Source: Calditrichota bacterium
GTDB lineage: Bacteria; Calditrichota; Calditrichia; RBG-13-44-9
NCBI GenBank assembly: GCA_024276455.1
Contig: JAJRXE010000066.1
Coordinates: 1-10,615, forward strand
Direction of reading: 5' to 3'
Length of the DNA: 10,615 nt
A program made the position numbers and the translations under genes. Below the pieces are notes generated by a model. The model made no database searches. It was not told the DNA's origin and saw nothing but the letters and a program-made list of their open reading frames with translations. Within the stretch, counting starts at the first letter, position 1, and every line of letters begins with the position of its first letter. Shown piece by piece: positions 1-5,774 of the stretch.

Positions 1-2
1 CA

Positions 3-1025
3 GATATAAATAAAGATAGTTTGGCTGATATCGTAATAACTTCAAATCAAGGAAGATTCTGGGGGATTCTTTACAACGATAGCAACGGTGAATTTTCCGA
101 GCCAACCTACTATTCCACTCCTGATTATCATCCTACGGATCTGGCCTGCGGGGATCTGAATGGTGACGGGCGGGATGATGTGGCCATTTGCGGACAGAAT
201 ACGGTAGTCTACTTCAGTTACCCGGAAGGATTCAAACCGCTGGTGCTGGAGGAGAATGATTTCAAAGAGGTCATCCGCATTGCCGATTTGGATCAGGATG
301 GGGATAATGACATCATTGTCCTGGTAAATTTATATATGTATAGCAAATTTACCGGAATCACCATGTACGAGAATGTAGGCAACGACAGTCTGATTGCCCA
401 TGACCAGTTTCTTTTTCAGCCCGCCCTGTCTCATATGGAAATCTCCGATGTTCCGAACGATGGTCTGCCGGATTTAGTATGCACCGGTCAGGACGGAATC
501 TACGTTTTAGACAACCAGGGAAATTTCCTGTTGTCTGCACCCCGTTTCTTCCCCATTGCCAATTACGGCGAAGGCGCTCGCCGCTCCTGCTGTGCTGATC
601 TGAATGGCGACGGTTATGATGATGTGGCGACCATTCGTTATCTTCATGCCGATCTTCCTGCCAATCTAAATATTCTCTTCAATGACGGGCAGGGCAATTT
701 TGTGGATAGTCTGGCGTTGGGAATTCAGGAAAAAGACGCTCCATTGATTTCCGATTATCAGTTGACCAACTACCCCAATCCCTTCAATTCCACTACCAGA
801 ATTCATTTTTATCTTCCTCACAAAGATCAGGTTGAATTGAGCATTTATTCCGTGGGTGGTGAGCGAATTACCACCTTATTCAAGGGATATTTACTGCAAG
901 GTCAACACACCATTCCCTGGGAAGGGACTAACCGGAGTGGTCAGCCGGTGGCCTCAGGCGTTTATCTCTACGAGCTGCGAGCGGGAAATAACCGGGTGGT
1001 TAAAAAGATGTTGCTGGTAAAATAA
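3..1025 (+). CDS. FG-GAP/VCBS-repeat secreted protein with T9SS type A sorting domain (5' end cut off)
   Basis: The reading frame is open to the left edge (first full codon at base 3), so the N-terminus and any signal peptide lie outside the window; the TTG at 21 is internal, not a start. The visible 340 residues carry Asp-rich calcium-binding loops of the FG-GAP/VCBS beta-propeller type: DINKDSLADI at the edge, then DLNGDGRDDV, DLDQDGDNDI, DVPNDGLPDL and DLNGDGYDDV. The last ~85 residues begin with YPNPFN and end with KKMLLVK. This is the T9SS C-terminal sorting domain, which directs cargo across the outer membrane and is removed or attached to the surface. The likely product is a secreted or surface-anchored beta-propeller protein; its ligand is unknown. 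A terminator follows directly. It is a paralogue in architecture of the next gene. The family is sure, the specific role is not. Confidence 0.88.
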   Translation, partial: DINKDSLADIVITSNQGRFWGILYNDSNGEFSEPTYYSTPDYHPTDLACGDLNGDGRDDVAICGQNTVVYFSYPEGFKPLVLEENDFKEVIRIADLDQDGDNDIIVLVNLYMYSKFTGITMYENVGNDSLIAHDQFLFQPALSHMEISDVPNDGLPDLVCTGQDGIYVLDNQGNFLLSAPRFFPIANYGEGARRSCCADLNGDGYDDVATIRYLHADLPANLNILFNDGQGNFVDSLALGIQEKDAPLISDYQLTNYPNPFNSTTRIHFYLPHKDQVELSIYSVGGERITTLFKGYLLQGQHTIPWEGTNRSGQPVASGVYLYELRAGNNRVVKKMLLVK

Positions 1026-1030
1026 ATGAA

Positions 1031-1057
1031 GAGTCCGGCTAAAGCCGGGCTCTTTTT
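1031..1057 (+). terminator. Rho-independent terminator after the first FG-GAP gene
   Basis: GAGTCCGGC and GCCGGGCTC form a 9-bp stem with one G-T pair and a TAAA loop, followed directly by five T. It starts five bases after the TAA stop at 1023-1025, so it should end the upstream transcript and separate it from the next gene. Confidence 0.85.
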
Positions 1058-1064
1058 AAAATTA

Positions 1065-1093
1065 TTAACAGCAAATAGAATCTTTTATATAGA
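1065..1093 (+). promoter_or_regulatory. Candidate sigma70-like promoter for the second FG-GAP gene
   Basis: TTAACA at 1065-1070 and TATAGA at 1088-1093 are separated by 17 bp, immediately after the terminator of the previous gene. Initiation here would give a leader of roughly 240 nt before the GTG at 1338. In the rest of this 280-bp gap I see only a weak 7-bp inverted repeat (1240-1246 with 1263-1269). The match was made by eye in an AT-rich stretch and may be chance. Confidence 0.3.
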
Positions 1094-1337
1094 ATGGGAC
1101 GGGATGGAAAAGAAGCCAGTGATTTCACTTCTGGGTATTTCATCGAATTGGGGAAGAACAGATGGGTGTTAGGCTGGAATGTATGTGTTCGGGCATCGTA
1201 AACCTGAATAGAGGGACGGTTCGGGCCCATCGCTGGAGCATCTTCATTGAGTGATACGATCCTGAAGATTCCTCTGATCACCGGAGAGGAGGGAAGGGGC
1301 GTTCCTGGTAATCTCAAAACGAGAAAGGAGAGCTTTC

Positions 1338-3062
1338 GTGAATTTTGTCATCTCGAAAGTGAGGATTTGGTCTGTTATTATCCTGATTTTATTCGCTGGA
1401 AAGGTTTTGCCGAATTGGCAACAGGAAGTTGCCCAACGGAATCTGTCGCAGCGCTACACGATTACCGGGCTGGGAAACGAGGTGGTAAAAATGGTCCACC
1501 GGCGTACCGGGCAAATAAAATATCTCAATGTGCAAGATCAGGGAAATCTACCTGATATCAGCCCCACTGACATGCAATTTTTTGACCTCATCCATGCCGA
1601 CACGAATTTATATAAAAACAGATACGTTTTTCATTCTATTTTGCTGGTAATTGGAGGAGTAGGTAGGCCACTGCTGATAGAAGATTTGAATAGAAACAAT
1701 AAAATAGATATTGTAGGTGAATATTCTATAAAAAATTGGTCCCAACCAGCGGACTGTGCAGTTATTGAAGTAGAGGATGATACGTCCTTTGTAGTTAGAA
1801 AAATATATGAGGATACAGTTGTTGTGCCTCTTGCCATCACAGACGTGGATAAGGATTCTTTGAAAGAGATCAATTTTAAGATTGAAGGCGGGCAGTGGTT
1901 TTACAATTACGAAAGCTGGAGTCTGTTTTCCTATCCGCAAGTGTTGAATTTTCGCTACCGGATGTGGGAGATCAGTGGGGCGGTAGGTTCTGAGACCTTC
2001 CTGGACATGGACAATGATGGGATTACCGATGTGATTTATGTGGGAGCAGATACGCTTCCACCGCATGGTCAAAAAGTTTACATTGCTGAATATGATAAGA
2101 GTGTAAATAATTTTGTGAGGAAATTCAGATATCCTCCGCCGGAATGGCGGGTTTCCGGCTTTAGTGTAGGGGATTTCGACCAGGACGGTTTTAAGGAGTT
2201 TGTCACCGGAAGTATAAACGGCGATGTGTATGTATTTGAAAATACCGGTAACGATACTTATGACCTGGTGTTTAGCGATACCATTTCCACGCCCAATGCC
2301 TATTTGACCTATGCCACTAATGATATGGACGGGAATGGCAAAGCAGAATTTTTTGTTGGTGGTTCGAGTTATTACGAGGGTATTGCCGGAACCAGGGTTT
2401 ATTGGTTCGAGGCGGATGGGGATAATCATTACCGCAAGGTGAGAACCTTTTTTCTGTGGGGCACTGATGTGCTGGGGACCACCGAAATGTATGCTTACGA
2501 TGTGAATGCCGATGGGATTGAAGACCTGACCTTTGCTTTCAGTAAGACGGTGGTGATTTTAATCTGGAATCCCGCCGGTTATTTTGATCTTTATTACCTG
2601 GACTGGTGGGAAAATCGGAATCAAGAGATTGAGAGTGTAACGGTAAATGATTTTTTAAAGAATAAGGAACCGTACTTATTTGTAAGTGTTTACGATTATG
2701 TTTCAACACCAATATTAAAATCATATTGTTACAAGAATAATTTTGTTACAAATATAAAAGAACCGATAAATAAACTTCCGAATAAAGTTGCTCTGTTCCA
2801 GAATTACCCCAATCCTTTTAATTCTTTTACAAATATTCAATTTCACATAGATAAAAGGGAGTCCATCCATTTGAAAATTTTTAATATTAACGGAAAGGAG
2901 GTGATCGATCTTACAAACGGTCAGGAATATTTACCCGGAACTTATTCCGTTTACTGGGATGGTAAAAACAAACATGGAAAGGAGGTAAGCAGTGGGGTTT
3001 ATTTTTATCAATTAATCACCAGCAGTCATATTTTAACCAGAAAGATGTTATTGATCCGTTGA
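1338..3062 (+). CDS. FG-GAP/VCBS-repeat secreted protein with T9SS type A sorting domain
   Basis: This 574-residue protein starts at GTG 1338, chosen because AAAGGAG (1324-1330) sits 7 bases upstream and because the first residues form a Sec signal: basic MNFVISKVR, then hydrophobic WSVIILILFAG. Six Asp-rich calcium-binding repeats of the FG-GAP/VCBS type follow, beginning near residues 116, 169, 223, 279, 329 and 388 (for example DMDNDGITDV, DFDQDGFKEF, DVNADGIEDL), suggesting a beta-propeller. Residues ~487-574, from NYPNPFN to RKMLLIR, are the T9SS sorting domain. It is likely secreted and surface-attached; the ligand is unknown. It matches the architecture of the preceding gene but has its own leader. 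Base composition is patchy: 1681-1740 has 12 G/C in 60 and 2701-2760 has 11 in 60, against roughly half in the middle. The C-terminal domain also contains two very strong internal Shine-Dalgarno-like stretches. Confidence 0.9.
   Translation: MNFVISKVRIWSVIILILFAGKVLPNWQQEVAQRNLSQRYTITGLGNEVVKMVHRRTGQIKYLNVQDQGNLPDISPTDMQFFDLIHADTNLYKNRYVFHSILLVIGGVGRPLLIEDLNRNNKIDIVGEYSIKNWSQPADCAVIEVEDDTSFVVRKIYEDTVVVPLAITDVDKDSLKEINFKIEGGQWFYNYESWSLFSYPQVLNFRYRMWEISGAVGSETFLDMDNDGITDVIYVGADTLPPHGQKVYIAEYDKSVNNFVRKFRYPPPEWRVSGFSVGDFDQDGFKEFVTGSINGDVYVFENTGNDTYDLVFSDTISTPNAYLTYATNDMDGNGKAEFFVGGSSYYEGIAGTRVYWFEADGDNHYRKVRTFFLWGTDVLGTTEMYAYDVNADGIEDLTFAFSKTVVILIWNPAGYFDLYYLDWWENRNQEIESVTVNDFLKNKEPYLFVSVYDYVSTPILKSYCYKNNFVTNIKEPINKLPNKVALFQNYPNPFNSFTNIQFHIDKRESIHLKIFNINGKEVIDLTNGQEYLPGTYSVYWDGKNKHGKEVSSGVYFYQLITSSHILTRKMLLIR
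2894..2986 (+). other. Two internal Shine-Dalgarno-like stretches within the sorting domain
   Basis: AAAGGAGGTGATC at 2894-2906 is a 13-base match to the complement of the usual bacterial 16S rRNA 3' tail. A second stretch, AAAGGAGGT, lies at 2978-2986. Both encode Gly-Lys-Glu-Val. Neither leads into a usable reading frame: GTG at 2992 is 6 bases after the second but stops within eight codons. They may slow translation or may only reflect codon choice. Confidence 0.35.
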
Positions 3063-3103
3063 AAATCGGGGAGGTTTTTTGTAATCGTTGCAAGTTAGAC
3101 AGG

Positions 3104-3130
3104 CTTCTTTGACCGGACGGTTCAAAGAAG
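3104..3130 (+). repeat. Inverted repeat in the convergent gap
   Basis: CTTCTTTGA (3104-3112) and TCAAAGAAG (3122-3130) are perfect 9-bp arms around a 9-base centre. The centre can pair further (ACCG with CGGT) with one bulged T. No T-run follows on either strand, so it is not a classical terminator. It lies between two convergent genes and may cap or end transcripts from either side. Confidence 0.5.
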
Positions 3131-3157
3131 GACATAAAACGGCCCGTTGGTAAATGA

Positions 3158-3177
3158 GGCTGGGGTTCTCCTCAGCC
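3158..3177 (+). repeat. Short GC-rich hairpin in the convergent gap
   Basis: GGCTGGGG and CCTCAGCC pair over 8 bp (one G-T) around a TTCT loop. A further 6-bp perfect inverted repeat, CCGAGG (3191-3196) with CCTCGG (3207-3212), lies just beyond. Neither has a following T-run. Both may take part in ending the minus-strand HD-GYP transcript. Confidence 0.35.
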
Positions 3178-3249
3178 CCCCGGGTTGAATCCGAGGGATT
3201 ATTTTTCCTCGGTTCCTCACCGGAAGGGCTTGCAAATTGTTCGGGTATC

Positions 3250-4296
3250 CTAACCGGTCTTGTTGACAAAGGTGGGCATTTCGGGAAGTTCCCGGGAGGT
3301 TTTTCCGTTCTCTACTTCTTGATCTTTTCCTTCCCGCATGGCCCGGGTGAAAACCTCCACCAGCTCGGGATCAAACTGACTCCCGGCATTGGCTTCGATT
3401 TCCCGCAGGGCGTCTTCGCGCTCCACCGCCTTGCGGTACACCCGGTTGGATACCAACGCCTCGTAAGCATCGATGATGGCCAACAGGCGGGAAAAATAGG
3501 GAATGGCGTGGCCCTTTAAACCGTCCGGGTAGCCCTTGCCGTCGAAACGCTCGTGGTGGTGGCGCACAATGGAAGCCACCTCGGAGAGTTCTTCGATTTC
3601 GCCCAGGATTTCGCTTCCGATAATGGGGTGATCCTTGGCCCGTCGTAGCTCGATGTCGCCCAGACTGTCGGCTTTTTTCAAGATGCTGTCCGGCATCCCG
3701 ATTTTCCCAATGTCGTGCATTGCTGCAGCCAGGCGCAGGGTGTAACGCTGGTCTTCGGGAAGCTCTAACTCGTTGGCCATCATCATGGCTAATTTAACCA
3801 CCCGCTGGGAATGACCGTACGTGTAGGGATCCTTGGCGTCCAGCGCCCGCATCAGGGCCTTCAGCGCTTTAAAGAGCGTTTCACCCTTATTCTCCTGCAT
3901 GTGCTGTTTCTCAATCTGCTTGCGCTGAAGATTTCGCTCGATCACGATAGGCAGTTCATCCAGTTTAATGGGTTTCACGATGTAGTCGCTCACCCCGATT
4001 TCCAGCGCCTCTTTGACCAGCGAGAGGTCGTTCAATCCGGTAATAAGCACCACCGGGACGTCCAGAAACATCTTGAAAATGCGCCGGGCCAGATCGATGC
4101 CGGTGATTCCCGGCATGTCCACGTCAGATAATACAATGTCGATGCGGTGCTGTTTGATGAGGTCCAGTCCGCCGGTGGCGGAAAAGGAGAGGTAAACCTG
4201 ATAATGCAGACGCTCTAAGGCGTCCCGTAACATCTGACCGTACGCAATATCGTCTTCTACGACCAGAACCGCTTTTTGATCTGAATTTATATTCAT
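3250..4296 (-). CDS. REC-HD-GYP response regulator, predicted cyclic-di-GMP phosphodiesterase (RpfG type)
   Basis: The protein has 348 residues. Residues ~8-122 are a receiver domain with acidic pair D15/D16, phospho-acceptor D58 (in LSDVDMPG), T86 and K108 (in VKP). A helical linker (~123-145) leads to an HD-GYP domain at ~145-325. The metal-binding and signature residues are intact: H162, H194-D195 with K198 (MHDIGK), H223, H247-H248-E249 and D252-G-K-G-Y-P257. HD-GYP proteins linearise cyclic-di-GMP, so phosphorylation would be expected to tune c-di-GMP and thereby motility, biofilm or secretion. No histidine kinase is visible, so it is an orphan regulator here. Its ATG overlaps the TGA stop of the upstream dehydrogenase (ATGA), indicating one transcript and translational coupling. 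The last ~25 residues are polar and probably disordered. A catalytically active enzyme is inferred from motifs only. Confidence 0.93.
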   Translation of the reverse strand: MNINSDQKAVLVVEDDIAYGQMLRDALERLHYQVYLSFSATGGLDLIKQHRIDIVLSDVDMPGITGIDLARRIFKMFLDVPVVLITGLNDLSLVKEALEIGVSDYIVKPIKLDELPIVIERNLQRKQIEKQHMQENKGETLFKALKALMRALDAKDPYTYGHSQRVVKLAMMMANELELPEDQRYTLRLAAAMHDIGKIGMPDSILKKADSLGDIELRRAKDHPIIGSEILGEIEELSEVASIVRHHHERFDGKGYPDGLKGHAIPYFSRLLAIIDAYEALVSNRVYRKAVEREDALREIEANAGSQFDPELVEVFTRAMREGKDQEVENGKTSRELPEMPTFVNKTG

Positions 4297-5462
4297 ACGA
4301 ATGCCGAAATTCCGGTTATTTTTTCTCCAACGATTAACGTGTGAATATCATGGGTCCCTTCGTAGGTTTTCACCGACTCCAGGTTACACATGTGACGCAT
4401 GGACTGGTATTCGGAGCTGATGCCGTTGGCGGCCAGAATGTCGCGCGCCAGACGGGCAATTTCCAGGGCGTGGTACACATTGTTACGTTTAGCCAGAGAA
4501 ACCTGGGCAAAATGCATTTTACCCTGATCCTTCAACCGTCCCAATTGGAGTACCAACAGTTGTCCCTTGGTAATCTCGTTTAACATGTACACCAGTTTGT
4601 CCTGGATGAGTTGAAACGAGGCGATGGGTCTGTCGAATTGAATCCGGGTTTGGGAATAATTTAATGCTTCGTCGTAACAGGCCATGGCTGCTCCTAATGC
4701 TCCCCAGGCGATTCCGTACCGAGCTTGAGTCAAACAAGATAACGCATTTTTAAGTCCGCTGGTTCCCGGTAAAATATTTTCTTTGGGAATTTGGCAGTCC
4801 TGAAACACCAGTTCCGACGTGACCGAGGCACGGAGGGAGTGTTTATTTTTGATTTCCGGCGCCGAGAAACCCGGGGTGCCTTTTTCCACCAGGAAACCCC
4901 GTACCACGCCATCGAGTTTGGCCCACACCACCGCGACGTCGGCAATAGACCCGTTGGTAATCCACATTTTAGCGCCGTTCAAAATGTAAGCATCTCCGTC
5001 GTCCACGGCAGTGGTCTTCATGCCCCCGGGATTGGAGCCGTAATCCGGTTCGGTAAGCCCGAAACAACCGATTTTTTCCCCGGAGGCCAACCTGGGCAGC
5101 CAGTAACGTTTCTGCTCCTCCGACCCCCAGGTGAAAATAGGGTACATCACCAGGGCGCCCTGGACGGAAGCGAAACTGCGCAAACCGCTGTCCCCGCGTT
5201 CCAATTCCTGCATGATCAGGCCATACGCCACGTTGTTAATTTCCGCACAACCGTATTCTTCCGGCAAGTTGGAGCCTAACAGTCCCATTTCGCCCATCTG
5301 AGGAACCAGATGGAGGGGGAATTTTGCCTGTTGGTAATGTTCTTCAATGATTGGCAGGACCTCGGCCTCCACCCACTCCCGAACCGAATCGCGAATCAGT
5401 TTTTCTTCCTCACTAAGCAGTGAATCTATATCGTAAAAATCAACTCCCTGGAACTTTCCCAT
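4293..5462 (-). CDS. gcdH: Glutaryl-CoA dehydrogenase (acyl-CoA dehydrogenase family)
   Basis: This 389-residue flavoprotein has the usual length for the bacterial enzyme and resembles glutaryl-CoA dehydrogenase throughout, notably ELERGDSGLRSF (87-97), GCFGLTEPDYGSNPG (132-146), KMWITN (165-170), the NARYGIAWG-like QARYGIAWG (246-254), and LESVKTYEGTHDIH (361-374). E368 of YEGT is the expected catalytic base. R95 in SGLRS matches the arginine that in human GCDH holds the distal carboxylate, which favours glutaryl-CoA over plain acyl-CoA substrates. It would oxidise and decarboxylate glutaryl-CoA to crotonyl-CoA in lysine/tryptophan or aromatic degradation, passing electrons to ETF. The start ATG has AAAAGGA about 7 bases upstream, and a good promoter-like site lies 44 bases further on. 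It is the first gene of an operon with the HD-GYP regulator. A non-decarboxylating or related acyl-CoA dehydrogenase remains possible. Confidence 0.87.
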   Translation of the reverse strand: MGKFQGVDFYDIDSLLSEEEKLIRDSVREWVEAEVLPIIEEHYQQAKFPLHLVPQMGEMGLLGSNLPEEYGCAEINNVAYGLIMQELERGDSGLRSFASVQGALVMYPIFTWGSEEQKRYWLPRLASGEKIGCFGLTEPDYGSNPGGMKTTAVDDGDAYILNGAKMWITNGSIADVAVVWAKLDGVVRGFLVEKGTPGFSAPEIKNKHSLRASVTSELVFQDCQIPKENILPGTSGLKNALSCLTQARYGIAWGALGAAMACYDEALNYSQTRIQFDRPIASFQLIQDKLVYMLNEITKGQLLVLQLGRLKDQGKMHFAQVSLAKRNNVYHALEIARLARDILAANGISSEYQSMRHMCNLESVKTYEGTHDIHTLIVGEKITGISAFV

Positions 5463-5505
5463 TCCTTTTTCCTTTTGAGCGTCCTCTGTCCGTCCGATGT
5501 CCTTG

Positions 5506-5534
5506 AATATATTTTTAATTCCCGGTTAAATCAA
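5506..5534 (-). promoter_or_regulatory. Sigma70-like promoter for the dehydrogenase/HD-GYP operon
   Basis: Read on the minus strand, TTGATT (5534-5529) and TATATT (5511-5506) are exactly 17 bp apart. Initiation near 5499 would give a leader of about 37 nt ending in the AAAAGGA site before ATG 5462. The spacing and both hexamers fit well; the evidence is sequence only. Confidence 0.5.
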
Positions 5535-5568
5535 GTTATTTGAAATTGATTTTCCTCTTGTGATTTAA

Positions 5569-5721
5569 ATGGAAAAAATCAAAATGAAAAAATGGTTTCT
5601 TCCTTTTCTTGGAAGAAGGCTTTTAGGGCGAGACGCGAATTGTCGAAAGTGGGCCATAACCTATTTCAAGAAATACCTGAAATTTAAATATGGCGAAGGG
5701 GGAAGATTTTTAATCGGTTGA
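5569..5721 (+). CDS. Possible small cationic protein, 50 codons (uncertain)
   Basis: An open frame runs from ATG 5569 (second in-frame ATG at 5584) to TGA 5719-5721. The product would begin MEKIKMKKWFLPFLGRR and end with KFKYGEGGRFLIG. It has about nine Lys and five Arg against three acidic residues, with several aromatics, so it would be strongly basic. I recognise no family. Support is weak: no convincing ribosome-binding site precedes ATG 5569, and only GGAAAAAA precedes ATG 5584. A 7-bp perfect hairpin (5597-5603 with 5611-5617, loop TTTTCTT) lies inside it. The region is AT-rich and intergenic between divergent genes, where an ORF this long can arise by chance. Confidence 0.2.
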   Translation: MEKIKMKKWFLPFLGRRLLGRDANCRKWAITYFKKYLKFKYGEGGRFLIG

Positions 5722-5746
5722 ATTGAAGGGAGGTTTTGGTTATTTT
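5718..5746 (+). promoter_or_regulatory. Candidate promoter for the amidase-murI-porQ operon
   Basis: TTGAAT (5718-5723) and TATTTT (5741-5746) are 17 bp apart. Initiation near 5753 would leave a short leader of about 22 nt before ATG 5775. The GGGAGG at 5728-5733 would then fall inside the promoter spacer rather than act as a ribosome-binding site. The match is moderate and in AT-rich sequence. Confidence 0.35.
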
Positions 5747-5774
5747 AAAAAGTTAATTAAACCATGCGGGTCAT

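Noticed and set aside
1608..2429. 273-residue open frame on the minus strand
   Set aside because: It is antisense to the second FG-GAP gene, whose plus frame carries six clear calcium-loop repeats and a sorting domain. The minus product shows no domain and is best explained as a shadow.
3048..3269. Minus-strand 73-codon frame whose end reads like a Cys motif (CPSLNRPVKEACLTC)
   Set aside because: The only usable start is a TTG inside the HD-GYP gene end with no ribosome-binding site, and the first half is low-complexity. The Cys spacing is suggestive, but the frame overlaps the 3104-3130 inverted repeat. A search for this short motif in relatives would settle it.
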